A DNA stretch of 64,000 bases, taken from NCBI GenBank assembly GCA_964020155.1, contig OZ026554.1, positions 1,804,247 through 1,868,246 of the forward strand, read 5' to 3'. The notes below the pieces were generated by a model. The model had not been told where the DNA came from. It searched no databases and saw nothing but the letters and a program-made list of their open reading frames with translations. Within the stretch, counting starts at the first letter, position 1; each line of letters opens with the position of its first letter. Shown here in pieces: positions 33,958 through 47,100 of the stretch. A program made the translations under genes and the position numbers. This DNA is from Chondrilla cf. caribensis (lineage: Eukaryota > Porifera > Demospongiae > Chondrillida > Chondrillidae).

Positions 33958-35340
33958 ATGTTTATGTGGTTGGTCATTTACTTGGCTGTGTTGGTTTACT
34001 TGCCACAAGTAACAAGAGCTCTATTCCCCCCAGTCCCCACCCTGATGTGCACATGCATCCCATGGCAAGCCAGTTGTCAAGTGGCATTTCAGGTTGGACA
34101 TCAACCTAGTTGTAAATATCTACCCTGTAGTCTGTATTCAGTTGATCTCGAGTGCTATTTACACATCATTCTTACTTACATGTACAATATGTATATGCCG
34201 CACACCATCAGTGAATGTCTAATGTACTTTTCTGTTTTGTGTTCTGTAGTCTGCCCTTTTTACAGTGTGTCCCTGTCCAGTCCACCGCTAACAACTATGT
34301 GGTCCACAACACCAGCCTGTCACATTGCTCAACAGACATGTCCCACTGGATATATTGGTAAGAGTGTGTACTTACGTAGGTGACTACACGATTCATGACT
34401 GTAATGTATATGTACACACGTATGACCACACACATGGCTATGTTGGTACGTTTGTGTATGTGACTGTACAGGATGCATTTAGATATATACATTTTGGCTT
34501 ACACATACATACAGGATTCTGTCATAGATGATCGCCAATGGTTGGCTCAACCAGTGTCAGTGCTGTCAGACTAGTACTAGTCCTCACCCAGTGCAGGTCT
34601 ATATTGTCACTGTCTCAGGATATCAACTAAGCAGTGAAATAAATTGGCCATCGGTCTAAGACCGAGTACTTTCCCATTTCTCCCTTTGAAATTCCCTGTA
34701 CCTGCTCAAAACAGTCCAGAGAGAAACCAGCAGTTTGTCAGAGGGTGGTCTTTTCTACTTCCTATTTTGAGGAAAAGTAAAAATGGCTTTGTGAATCTAG
34801 TTGTAGTGAGTCAAAAAGTTGTTTTGAGTGTTTTATTTTATGCTTGTAGTTGTTAGATCCATAGTCTGTTGTTTAGCAGAGAATAGTACACTTTTGATTG
34901 TGTCTAGCTCTCATGTATTCCAAAAGTATTGGATTTTATCATGTTGTCATTAATTTTGCATCTGTACTTCGTGTAGTTTTATGGACACTATTGTGATACT
35001 GATGCCGATAGTAACCTCAGCTCTAACAAAGAATGTTCGGATACTGTATGATGTAGTGTGTGAATTCAAATGATGCAGGTGGAGATTGTACAATGCAGGT
35101 AAATGTGAGTGTGTTGCTGGTCACCCCCTCACAATACCCTGTACAGCACCTGTACCACCGGTACCATAGGTGCATGCATCCAGACATACATACATAGGTA
35201 CATAGTCTCTACTTGTGAAAGTCTATGATCTACCAGTATTTTTGTGATGTCATTCCTTTCTACTTGTCTACTTTCAGATTGAATGATTATCAGAGAGTGT
35301 TCTATGGCTGTTATGTATACCAGATTATAATACAGGCCAT
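33958..35340 (+). CDS. Putative secreted Cys-rich protein gene, unit-2 copy
   Basis: The first exon reads MFMWLVIYLAVLVYLPQVTRA (signal peptide) then FPPVPTLMCTCIPWQASC and a row of cysteines (HQPSCKYLPCSLYS). The next exon candidate (about 34249-34357) lies between TTCTGTAG and GTAAGAG and keeps one open frame with CVPVQ and SHCSTDMSHW. The last exon (about 35272-35340) encodes LNDYQRVFYGCYVYQIII. A segment of about 190 bp (33740-33935) upstream is a direct repeat of 34400-34590. Exon joining between these parts is not resolved and no family is recognised. Confidence 0.4.
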
Positions 35341-35949
35341 ACAATACATTGCTACTGTCCTTGATTATCTTGTAGACAGTATGATTATTGCAATTACATG
35401 TGTATTGTATTAAGTATATACAATACGATCGTGATATCATACAGTACATCAGACTGATTCATGCATAATAATATTATACTGTCTTTTATGTAATTATTGC
35501 GATTATAATCTGTACAACCTGCATATACATACGTATATTATATAAACTGCAAACAAAATGAAACTTGATATAATTATATATATTATATATAATATATGTA
35601 TACAATTGCAAGTATGTATTAAAATTATATTATTATTATATAATAAACGAGTAACAAGTCTATTTTGCATTGCAATTGCATATAGACAATTATAATAATA
35701 TTATATTAATAATATAATAATAATTCTATACCATAATACAAATTATGTGTATAATATTATAATATTATACAGTGATATAAAGTTAATACTAAACTTAAAA
35801 CAGTTCTATATGTATCTGTTGAAAGCAATAATTAATACAAAAACATGTTTGCTAACACTTGTACACATAATTACCGAAATAAGGTACATCATACACACAA
35901 CATTAATTATAAAACACATATAGAACTTTTCAATGTATACATTTTCCAG

Positions 35950-37136
35950 TTACAATTGTCCAACAACAGTTGCCATATAAGGGCGCTGATCTGGGTCCTG
36001 CCTCATGCACTGGATGGCCAGTTCCCCGATGGACCGTTTGGGTTGGGACCACTTGGACACTTCACCGACAGCACTACGGATGACTTGAGGATCGGGAAGT
36101 CTGCAAACACACATCTCAAGGAGGAGAACACCATAGCTGTAGGTGTCCATCTTGGGGCCTTGGGGACCAACGGATGAATCACGTGCTTCAGGTGCAGCGT
36201 AGATGAAAGCTCCCGGGACTTGTGTGTTGGTCTTAGTGAGGAAGTTGGCTGATCCAAAGTCTCCCAGTTTGGCCACCCACCCACCTTGTTTGCTGTTGAG
36301 GAGAACGTTAGCACTACTGACGTCACGATGGATAATGGGATCAGGACGAGTGTGAAGGTAGTTGAGAGCACAGGCAACATCTCTAGCGATAGGAGATATG
36401 TCATTGAGTGTGAGGCGGCCATTTTCCATCAACTTTCGTAAGCTGGTTTCCATCACCTCGCTGACTATTTGCAGGTTGCCAATGGTAACTGCTCCCATGA
36501 ACAGGAGTAAGTTAGGATGGCAAACTAGAGAAGCGATGCGCATTTCTCTTTGGAAGGTCTCACGATTGTAGTCAGACACAATCACATGGTACATCTCTTT
36601 GACTGCCACCTTGGTACCATGGTAATATACGACCTTCACTTCCCCCCACCCTCCACCTCCGATGCATTCTTCAGTCATCCGTAGTTCAGAGGGAGTGATG
36701 GACCATGATGGCTGCATTGCTTGAATGACTTTTTTTTAAACTCAGAGATGTTCTGAATTGCATCTCTCAAAGTTGTGGCATTTTCGTCCACTGTATCGAG
36801 TAGCTGTTTGTGGCTCTCATGTAGTTCACGATGATACGTTTTGAAATGATAATGGTCCTTGGTAAGCGTTTTGCAGTACCCAGAGTGTTTTTCATGGTTG
36901 TTCTGCAGTTGCTCATGTGCTGATGACAATTGTTGGTGTTCTTCAGTCGGCTTCTCATGACTGTGAAGTAGCTGATGGTAGTCTGATTGGAGCTGTTGGG
37001 TCTTAGCCTTCAAATCCTCTACATCATGGTTCACTGACAAATTACCTACAATGTGATAATACAGTGCATTGTCTCACAAAGAAGAGTTAACAAGAGCAAT
37101 GTAGTATTCCGGAGGTGGTACATGACCAGATGACAT
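35950..37136 (-). pseudogene. CAP-Gly/kinase gene copy, internal deletion
   Basis: Only the first 14 codons of exon 1 (MSSGHVPPPEYYIA) and the last exon survive. At 37094-37096 exon 1 is joined directly to intron sequence that normally precedes the kinase exon, removing all three CAP-Gly domains. The kinase exon (37045-35950) keeps VAVK, HRDVSSANVLL and DFG. A T-run expansion at about 36731-36738 adds two bases and shifts the frame between the coiled coil and kinase. The product from the normal ATG would stop within about 20 codons. Confidence 0.88.
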
Positions 37137-37257
37137 CTAAGAAGAAATACAGTCAAAAAGGGAGAAATTTACGTATAATATTATAGTAAAGAGAATGTTT
37201 ACACATGCCAAATGCAATATCCTTTGAATGTAAGAAATGAGGTACATATTATAATAC

Positions 37258-37464
37258 TATAGCATCCGTTACCATAGAAACAGTACTATTATACAGCAAT
37301 TTTATAATGTATAAAGCGCTAGCAACAGTATAAAGCGTTAGCAACGGATGCTATAATGGTTAAGACATGGACACTCGGGCATTATGACATATAAAATACA
37401 CTCGCCCTCGGGACTCGGTATTTTAAATGTCATAATGCCCTCGTGCCCATGTCTTAACCACTAA
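37258..37464 (+). mobile_element. Double-hairpin element, copy 3
   Basis: Same organisation as 20057-20268. It is inserted just upstream of the truncated exon 1 of this unit, so the element moved independently of the unit duplication. Confidence 0.85.
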
Positions 37465-37999
37465 ATAAAGTATTACACTATAATTCCTTCAGTTAATCAA
37501 AACGTCAAATGCTACTACCAGCTACCAAACAACTGGACTGCAATGAATATATATATATATGGAGAGGAATAAAATTCATCTTAAACTCTGCATGACACAT
37601 TTACTACAAATTACATGTTGAATCAAAAACGTCCTAGCTATAGCTATTGCTTCATTTTAAAGTACTAGAATTCAAAACGATTTGAACACCATGAATACAA
37701 ATTTTGTTGTAAAAGTTGGAATTTCACTGATAAACATTGTGACATCCGAGTGTTTCTTAGTAAAGGACTACTTTCGAGTGGTGCTTTCTCACTTAGTATT
37801 TACACCCTCAAGACCATTACGCCAGACTATAGTCTTGAAAACGGCATCATCATTGTGATGTCATTCAGAGGCTAAGACTAGGAGGCTTTTAGTTTAATTA
37901 ATTTGTTAGGAGACTGCAAATGGCTACTGCAGTCAGTTGGCTCCAGTGAAATATGAACAGGCCGGAAAACAACTTTGGGCAAATTCACAGCTAGTCCGT

Positions 38000-38400
38000 G
38001 AATCGAAATGTCTTTCGAACGCCCAAACGCAGTCTGAACCCTCATAATAACATATAATGCATATTATTGACTCCCCTCTCCATATTTTTTCCAACTAAGT
38101 ATACATGCAATAAAATCTGCTAATAAAATACTCGTGGAATGATATTTGAATCTAACACTCAAAAGTGATCCATGCATTGTTCAAGCCTCACCTTATCAGA
38201 CCATAGATACTCCCGGTGTCACGGCTGTTTCGAGGCGGAAATTAGTTGCCAAATCCTTTGGAATGGGAATTATGAATTGGAAACTTCGGACGGACGAAAA
38301 TTTACAGTACTACATTTCGAAGACTATCAATAGCTCGTTCTCGTCCACCTGATGTTTTAAAGGTTGAAGAGCAATGGTAAGTAATATTTCGACATTTGAG
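38000..38400. other. Unit-2 5' exon and divergent transcript relic
   Basis: The minus-strand 5' exon donor (38186-38191) is kept, but the following exon/promoter sequence is deleted so that it abuts the CACGGCTGTTTCGAGGCGG motif of the plus-strand transcript. The plus-strand donor near 38380 is kept. Confidence 0.5.
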
Positions 38401-38935
38401 TGATAAAATGGACTGCTTGTGTACGCCGTTACCGAAAACACTTTCAATAAATAGACTTTTGAAGGCTCTTCCATCTTCCTCCGGTTTTTCCTTGCATAAG
38501 GGCGTAGGGTAATTGTAGGGCATGCTTCGAGCATCATTTTGGTATATAACGCACTCGTGAGCGGTTTTTTGAATGTCAATCCAGTCGATAAAAACTTGAC
38601 AATGGAAATCAGTAACATAATAATGTGTAATATATAGTGCGATATTTCCATTAGATATCACTCAATGCTGTGTACATACTGCAATATTATACCTGTGTAT
38701 ATGTCTGTAATGCATGTAATATAATACTAACTCTTGAAATCTTTACTTAATATTTTCCTCCATTTCATTGTAGGGACGTGTTTGTACTTGGGACTACTTT
38801 GTAGTAAATGCACGGAGAAATAGAAAGTATGTCCGGTTTGGTGTGTAGCTATGCATGGAATGTTTCATGGATTGAGAAAAGTTTATTCTTAATTCTTACA
38901 GCATTTGTGAAGCACATATTATAAGAATGGGGCAG

Positions 38936-39049
38936 TCATTCTAATAGGCTGTTAAATGCCTTTTGCAAATCAGTGATCCCCCCAATACTGGTAGTCACCA
39001 CACAGCACAAAAGAGCCACTTGTATAAAGACCTGAATGCTTGGATTCAT
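38936..39049 (-). pseudogene. Truncated signal-peptide exon, unit-2 copy
   Basis: MNPSIQVFIQVALLCC...DLQKAFNSLLE then stop; same stub as at 29685. Confidence 0.55.
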
Positions 39050-39336
39050 AACTGTAGCTTCAGTCACTACTCTCAGTGGTGGTTTGTGGTAACCCAACAG
39101 AGCAGTCTGTTTTGAAAACAGGTCCACTTCTAATGATATTCATAGTGTATTTCTAGGTCAACTTAATGTGCAGCCATGTCTTGGGTACTTTCCATTGATA
39201 TCCACAGAGAATGGGGATTGATATGGGAATCCCATACCCCCACACCACATGAATGTTATTATTATTATTATTATAATGCTGCCTTGATCTAAACAAGTGG
39301 ATTCATGTGTGTGTGGGGGTGACATGTTTTGGTGTG

Positions 39337-39341
39337 AGTGC

Positions 39342-39420
<79 letters not shown>
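39337..39420. repeat. (GT)n microsatellite
   Basis: GT run with one TTT interruption. Confidence 0.95.
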
Positions 39421-39421
<1 letters not shown>

Positions 39422-39729
39422 GTACACTTGGTGTGTATAATGTCGTTGTATCTTGTTTTATAAGACTGTATGTACAATATGTCACAATAGCATCTGAATA
39501 GGTCACCAATCATCTTGAATTCTACACTGTCCATGCTAATCATAGAACACATGCAATCACAATGCACATTACCACCTTCATGCCTTTATTGAATTTGCAT
39601 GTTGTTGCATGATGTTGCTATGGTTATTGTTATAATTTGCAACACCTACAGTAATGTTGCAGCAGTGGGTACCTGTAGGTCTTCCCATAATGTAATTTGC
39701 CAATTAGTATAGGTTTCACTGAATCCTTA

Positions 39730-39960
39730 AAAAGCATTCACTTGTGTATCTTCAACATCTAGTATTCCTAGATGACTAGAAGTTCCTTGTAGTCCTAGTA
39801 GATCCAGTATCTCCGACATTTGGTTGTTCCTTGTCAAGAGGAGAAGGTCCTTGTGGTCCTCATGACCCTTTTACCACATCTTTTGATTTCCAGGATGTCC
39901 TTGTAACCTCTATAATTTACATGTACATATTGCAGTATCTGCATTTGTGCATTCGTCAGG
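39730..39960 (-). pseudogene. Degenerate Gly/Pro-rich relic, unit 2
   Basis: Unit-2 counterpart of 30440-30680. Frames are interrupted. Confidence 0.3.
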
Positions 39961-40134
39961 GTATAGCATCAGTAGTTGATTTGTGCATTATGATAATGTT
40001 ATTTGATGTTTCGGCAGTGATAAGAACCAAACCCTTGTTTCAATTCCTTTCAGTAGGGTTGAATGGTGCAATATTAAGGAATCACACTGTCAGTTGAAAA
40101 TGCATGGGATCACCTCGTAAGGACAAAATGCTAA

Positions 40135-40149
40135 TATGTGTGTGTATGT

Positions 40150-40223
<74 letters not shown>

Positions 40224-40227
40224 ATGT

Positions 40228-40270
<43 letters not shown>
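40135..40270. repeat. (GT)n microsatellite
   Basis: Long GT run downstream of the unit-2 collagen-like gene. Confidence 0.95.
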
Positions 40271-40751
40271 CAAGCAGATATGTATGTTAAGATAGTTTGT
40301 ATATACCTCATCATATATATATATGCATGAAATTTTGCTTTGAACAGAACCAGATGGTGGATTGTATGTACACAGTCTACGTGTATCGTGTTGTTGTCAT
40401 GCCTGTTATATCAGTCAATCAATCAATCATAATTATTTGAGTGCATTCCATTATTCATTATTCATGTTATATTTCATTCCATTATTCATGGTATTTATGA
40501 TAACAATGAAGTCCATTTTCATAAATTCCCATGTGCACTGCTTTTGCTTCCACTTGTATCTTATTTCATTGTCTCAACTAATGTAAATCTGGTATGTGCA
40601 ACAAAGTGATATTATATTTGATATAGACAATTTGAAATAGCTCAATAACAAATCAAGGCAAAACAAATACCTGAAAACAAGCCCTATATAAGTAGAGGTG
40701 AACCTACAGCACTAAATCAGAATTTCACGACATAATTCAAAACATGTTGTA

Positions 40752-42705
40752 CTATCCTTGCATGGGTCCTTGGGGTCCTATGTCTCCTTTTAGTCCTGTT
40801 TCTCCTTGTGGTCCTTGGGGTCCTTGGGGTCCTTGGGGTCCTTTTTCTCCTGGTGGTCCTTGGGGTCCTTGGGGTCCTATGTCTCCTTTTAGTCCTTGTA
40901 GCCCTTTGGGTCCTTCGGGTCCTTGGGGTCCTGCGGGTCCTTTGTCTCCTGGTTGTCCTCGTGGTCCTGGTGTTCCTTGGTGTCCTATCTCTCCTTGTGA
41001 TCCTTGATCCCCCTTTTCACCATCTGTTCCATTACGTCCTTGCACTCCTGTGTCTCCTTTCACTCCACGTTCACCATTTGTTCCAGGTCGTCCTTGTGGC
41101 CCTGGCTCTCCAGTTTCACCCTTCATTCCTGGTTTTCCACTAATACAATTTGTTCCATTAAGTCCTGGCAGTCCTGTGCTTCCTGTCGGTCCTAGTTTAC
41201 CTCTCTGTCCTTTTTCTCCACGCTCACCTTTTGTTCCATTGAGACCTTGTGGTCCTTGTGGTCCTATCTCTCCTTGTGACCCTTGATCCCCCTTTCCACC
41301 ATCTGTTCCATTACGTCCTGGCACCCCTTTGTCTCCTTTTTGTCCTGGTTCACCTTTCCGTCCAACATTTCCTGGTGGTCCCATTTCTCCACTTTCACCC
41401 TTCGTTCCATTAAGTCCAGTTGGTCCTTTGGGTCCTTTGTCTCCTTGTGGTCCTGGCAGTCCAGGATCTCCCTTCTCACCCTTTGTTCCATTTACCCCAT
41501 CTGGTCCCGGGGTTCCTCTATTCCCTTTTTCTCCAGGTGGACAATTGCAAACATCTTGTCGTCTAGTTCTTTCCAGGAGCTTATCTGTTTGAAAGACAAT
41601 GAGTTTAATATGTAATCCAAATTAGCAATGTGCTTATATATGGATTAGCACATACAGTTTACTATAATTATATTCAATGTAGAATAAGAGTTTGTGCATA
41701 TATCCCTGAGACAACAGAGAGAGTTTCTCCTGCATGTTATCATGAGTTCATCTCTAGGTATAGTGTTATATATCTGTTGTACTACGAAATTCAGACATAG
41801 TTAGAAAGAGGTTTGTCTGATCTGTATATGTATATGTATGAGTGTCAATTAGAATAGTTTGTGTCAGTATGCAGGCACAAAGGACAGGAAGTCAGGTTTC
41901 CAATTGGAATCCAAAACGGAAAGGCCTATAATAGTGCATTTTAGTCGCTGACCGTGGCCGAATTCCCTACTTCCTCAATCAGCCGAATATGTTGACTGTT
42001 CACGCCAAAATACGAAAATATTATGTGTTAGGAGACATGTATAGGGGCATGCAGTGCTGTTTTCGTTCTCATCCAGCAGAAATGAAAAAAAATAAAACCG
42101 CCCCGGGCGAATTTCTACTACTCGCGGTCGAATTTACTACTGACGTGTAAACGCTGAGAATAAAGAATTGGACTAAACTTGAATTGGAGCGCAAAAGCTT
42201 CACCGAACGTATATTTTCAGCTAAGGTCCTTTAAAAAATGGCACCCAGTTGCAAGGAATTCGAGTGGAGGGGGCGACAGTCTCACGAGTTTCTTAACTCG
42301 ATCGAATTACTTGTTCAATGCCCATCCCAAGTAATTTATCCCCGTACATCCAATTTTTTAAATTCATTTCTCGGTCGATGCAATCGTCGAATTACCTATT
42401 CGGTGTTTGATCGTGTAGTTTCTTACGGCTTAAGTAACGCCGTTTTGGTGATTGTAGGATTGAAGAGTAGGGAATGCAGATACTATTTGAACCTCGACAA
42501 ATTCACCTATCGCTTCAAGTGGATCCAGTCTCTTCTCCAAATGCTCTATCTTCTTGTGAAGTGACTTGATTTCTTCTTGTGACACCTTCACTTTGTTTTC
42601 AAGTTCTGAAAATGCTTTTTGAAAATCAGTGATCCTCCCAATACTGGTAGTCACCAGACAGCACAAAAGAGCCACTTGTAGAAAGAGCTGAATGCTTGGA
42701 TTCAT
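40752..42705 (-). CDS. Secreted collagen-like protein, shorter form
   Basis: Two exons (42705-42507 and 41584-40752) join in phase 1 to give 343 residues. The start [20 protein letters not shown] is a signal peptide; it is the only in-frame ATG upstream of the hydrophobic stretch. A coiled coil follows ([31 protein letters not shown]), which could trimerise the chain. Exon 2 starts [20 protein letters not shown], a Cys-X-Cys that may crosslink chains, then unbroken Gly-X-Y repeats to the stop. NGT sequons recur. There is no C-terminal globular domain. Secreted short-chain collagens of this plan occur in sponges and other animals; the exact role is unknown. The gene is nearly identical to 50175-52594 in intron and 5' flank. 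Confidence 0.85.
42140..42310 (+). repeat. Dispersed repeat family R1, copy 3
   Basis: R1 blocks (AACGCTGAGAATAAAG, GAATTCGAGTGGAGG, TTAACTCGATCGAATTACTT) in the collagen-like gene's intron; duplicated with the gene at 52045-52205. Confidence 0.6.
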
Positions 42706-43024
42706 AACAGTTACTGTAGCTTCAGTCACTACTCTCAGTGGTGGTTTGTGGTAACCCAACAGAGCAGTCTGTTTTGAAAACAGGTCCACTTCTAATGATA
42801 TTCATAGTGTATTTCTAGGTATGCTTAATGTATATGTGTGTTTCGGGTACTTTCCATTGATATCCACAAAGAATGTGAATTGATATGGGAATCCCATACT
42901 CCACACCACATGAATGTGGAATCATTATTATAGTAAATAAATGCTGTTCTGATGTGAACAAGTGAATTCATGTGTGTGGGGGGCTAAGCGTTTTGGTGTT
43001 ATAGTTTGTTTTTTTTGTTTTTTT

Positions 43025-43165
<141 letters not shown>

Positions 43166-43169
43166 GTAT

Positions 43170-43795
43170 GGGTGTGAATCTGAATGGTGCAGTTGCAGAT
43201 TGTACATGTGAAATATATGTGTTGGTCACCCCTCACAATACCCTATACAGCACCCTGTACCACCATAGGTGCATGCATCCAGGCATACCTAGGTACATAT
43301 TCTTGACCGTGACAGTCTATGATCTATCATTCACCAACATTTTTATGATGTCATTCCTTTCTTCTCATCTACTTTCAGATTGAGCAATTATCAGAGATTG
43401 TTCTATGGCTGTTATGTATACCAGATTATAATACAGGTCATACAGTATATTACTGCTAATGTGCTAGCTACTAGCAATAGTAACCTCAGCTCTAACAAAG
43501 AATGTTCTGGTACTATATGATGTAGTGTGTGAATCTGAATGATGCTGGTGGAGATTGTACAGTGGAGGTGAATGTGAGTGTGTTGCCGGCCGCCCCCTCA
43601 CAACACCCTATACAACACCTGTACCACCATAGGTGCATGCATCTATAGGCATACCTAGGTACATAGTCTCTACTATGATGCAACAATTTCTGAGATGTCA
43701 TTCTTTTCTATTCATCTACCTTCAGATTGAGTGATTATCAGAGATTGTTTTATGGCTGTTATGTATACCAGATTATAATACAGGTTGTACAGTAT
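43170..43795 (+). pseudogene. 3' part of the Cys-rich gene, duplicated, unit 3
   Basis: Two tandem copies of the terminal region (about 43175-43450 and 43485-43795), each ending with the TATGGCTGTTATGTATACCA exon after a CTTTCAG acceptor. The signal-peptide and Cys-rich exons are missing, so this is a relic. Confidence 0.5.
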
Positions 43796-43959
43796 ATTAT
43801 TGCTAGTGTTGTTGATTATCTTTTTAAGTAGACAGTACAATTATTGCAATTACATGTGTATTGTATTATGTATTATACAATAGAATCATGATTATGCAGT
43901 ACATCAGACTGGTTCATGCATAATAATATGCAGTATATACTGTATAAAGTAATTATATT

Positions 43960-44280
43960 ATTATTATTAGTAGTAGTATTAGTATTAGTATTATAACCTT
44001 ATAATCTGTACAACCTGCATAATATTATATAAACTATATATCATATTTTATAAATTAAACTGTAAATAAAACTATTATAATAATATATTATACAATTGAA
44101 AGTATGTATATTATACATATTATTATATTATTATTATTATTATTATATACTATATTATTTCATGTATATTATACTAAAATTAATTATATTATACCATTAT
44201 TATAATAATATACAAGTAACAATTATTCAATATTATTATTGCATTGCATATAATATTAATAATTATTATTATTATTGCAA
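43960..44280. repeat. AT-rich (ATT)n tract
   Basis: Low-complexity TTA/ATT runs downstream of the kinase relic. Frames rich in Tyr and Ile here are artefacts. Confidence 0.8.
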
Positions 44281-44995
44281 ACCATAATTATACAAATTAT
44301 GTGTATAATATTATAATATTATACAGTGATATAAAAGTTAATACTAAATTTAAAACACAATTCTAGATCTATATCTGCTGACAGCAACAAATAATACAAA
44401 AAACATGTTTGCTGACACTTGTACACATAATTACCGAAATAAGGTACATCATACTTTTTAGCTGTGTTTAGAGTTGATTGATCATGACTCAACCCTTGCT
44501 CATTTGTGGGATAGTCAGGAACGAGGTCATAATTCCTGAGTTGGGGATCCTGCCCTTCAACAGGAGTTCCATGCTGGTCTTCTTCATGCATCCTTGAGTA
44601 CAGTTACCTCTGGGACTGCAATGTAGCTGTGCTTAGTGTAGTCCTTTAAAAAATAGGTGCCCCATATTAGTATGATGACCTTCAATCTGCTGTGATGTAT
44701 GTTTGATTTCTACAAAATATAATCCACAAGTAACATTCAATTTAAGTATGTATATGTATGCATTATTATTACAGTACTACTAGTATCATGTGTATACAAG
44801 TTATGCATTTGTAGTGGGTGAATCTTTTAGATTATGCATGACATTTTTTGGTAATGGCATTGGCAATTTTATTTTCAATTCAGAATGGAAAATCATGATT
44901 CAGGAAAAAAACGTAATCTGTTGCTTTCGACCCACTATTACGCATGCATGTGCACATCATTATAATATACGTATTTAATCACAACATACATGACA

Positions 44996-45026
44996 CACAC
45001 ACACACACACACATACACACATACAC
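44996..45026. repeat. (CA)n microsatellite
   Basis: Short CA run in intron 2 of the relic, matching the position of CA runs in the other copies. Confidence 0.9.
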
Positions 45027-45689
45027 AAAAACAAACATAATTTTATGTAGCCAGACACATTTATATACATCATTGAATGTATGTCATCATTTTGTCAAAA
45101 TAAATATTCCCTTCTAAAGAAGTGAACAGTGGCAAATCTGGTTACATTTCGCTACATTGATATATGGTACATACATACTCAACAGAGACATATATGACAT
45201 ACGTACATCTGTTTCGATTCCGATAACATAATATTTTTGCCGGTACTTGTCTGATATGCCCACTTTGCCCTTCCAGTCACTTGCTTGCCATCTCTACTGT
45301 ACACAGCTACCTCGTTGTCTTTATAGAAGGTCCGACCTGTTTGGCTTTTGTCTGAGGGAAGAATGACACTCCTCCTTTTCATAATGTTGGCTTGTGCTCT
45401 GGATGTGATATTCAAGTTGAATGCTGATAAGTAGATCCCATAGCTGCCCTTGCAGTGGAAATATCGCCTTTTCCGAAGTGTCCCATCACAGACCCCCATA
45501 GCAACCTTTCATATCACAAATAATATAAAAGTTAACAACTGTTACACAATTGTGCCTTACACATACTGTATACAAACAAAGTAACAGTTTCTAATGTAGT
45601 ACAGATATCCTATTATCATACATTTTTATGCACTACACTAGTTACTGTGGAACTTTGGTTCACTCGGTGGACTGAAGGTCAGTGGTATT

Positions 45690-46740
45690 AACTCCAGGAT
45701 AGGGCACGACCGCAGCATGAAACTACATGGCAAACCTGGAGATTGGTTACTTGTTGGCACACAATCCATTAAGAGAGCACTTATGTACTTTTCAATTCCT
45801 CCTGCAAACAAAAATCCCAGAAGTCATACGGTACAGGAACCTGAAGCAATCTAGACAATACTTTCGACTTTTTGTGGGCTGTCTGTGGTAGCCCTTATAA
45901 TATTTTCATTTCAACTTCCAGTATGCAACAATTGATATATATTATTATATATACACATTATATAAATATAATTATAATGTGTTCCTATGCATAACTGCAA
46001 CAGTGAATTTATATTAATAGTGCGCAAAAAGATGGCCGATTTAGAGAGGCTAAGAATTAGAAATTGGGCTAGAATATGAGCAATCGTTCCACTGAACATA
46101 ATAACTTAGTGAAGGTTCTTTCAAACTTAAAAGAGATGCCTAAATAATTCAAGTGCAGGGGTGACAGCCTCATGAGTTTATTTTAAATCAAATTACTGGT
46201 TTACGCATAACAACAATTTTTCAATGACATACAAATCTACATATAGGTACTTATGTGGAAAAGTATCTTCACATAGACCACACCTAGTATTATTTCCATA
46301 TTAACTCCCAATACCTCCAATAAGTAAGGCTCGGCAGACATCATATACATATATACTTGGTTTGCATTATGTGCAGATACGTACTTTGCTACAGACCTAT
46401 ATGTAGATTTGGTGCTGTCAGAAATATATTGACATAATTGTAAAATCAATGTCTGTGAACATGGATGCAGCATGGCTGCCCGTTTAGATGTTCCTAGTGA
46501 CGGATGGACGAACCCTACCCTTCAACTAATGAAACGGAGAAAATTAATCATTATACAATAAAGTTGAAAATAGGGTCTAAATAATGTCTAGATTGCTTCA
46601 AGGTTCCTAGCGTACGACTCCTGGGATGTTTGTTGACAAGAGGGATAGAAAAATAAGCGCTCTTTTAACAGATCTTGTGCCAATGACAAGTGTAACAAAC
46701 CTCTAGGTTTGTCTGGATTGGCATCCAAAGAAATTTAAAA
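45690..46740. mobile_element. Long inverted-repeat element, copy P2
   Basis: Arms at about 45690-45900 and 46560-46740, homologous to P1 and in the same intron of the relic gene. The interior holds an R1 repeat (45965-46200). Confidence 0.75.
45965..46200 (+). repeat. Dispersed repeat family R1, copy 4
   Basis: R1 copy in the interior of P2, orthologous in position to 24385-24610. Confidence 0.6.
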
Positions 46741-46894
46741 ATGACCTGAAATTGGCAGTCATTGGGCCTCCATGCAATCACGTGAGTAGGAACATTCGAG
46801 ACCCCTACGGACCAGAAGCCATAGTGCAGAACTAGTTAACCACGCTAAACCATTCGGTAATAATACGTATTTCTACACATATAATCGTAACAGT

Positions 46895-47100
46895 ACATTG
46901 GTATGAAAATATAATATTGTGTGAAAAAGAAAGCTGATTTCAAAATGCCGAGGATTAAACTTGGGCTAAAAGTCGAGCACAGAGACTTTGCCGTACATAA
47001 TATCTTCAGCAAAGGTGTTTTTAAACCTAGAAAAATTGCCAAGTAATTTGAGTGTGAGGGCTGCAGCCACACCAGTTTTGGACTTGAATTGCTTGTTTAC
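46895..47100 (+). repeat. Dispersed repeat family R1, copy 5
   Basis: CCGAGGATTAAACTTGGGCT, CCAAGTAATTTGAGTGTGAG and TTGAATTGCTTG blocks; more diverged and outside P2. Confidence 0.55.

Noticed and set aside
42430..42789. N-terminal extension MDLFSKQTALLGYHKPP before the collagen-like signal peptide (type II membrane protein model)
   Set aside because: That frame begins at GTG with no upstream in-frame ATG. The first common ATG is MNPSIQ, which makes the hydrophobic stretch a signal peptide.
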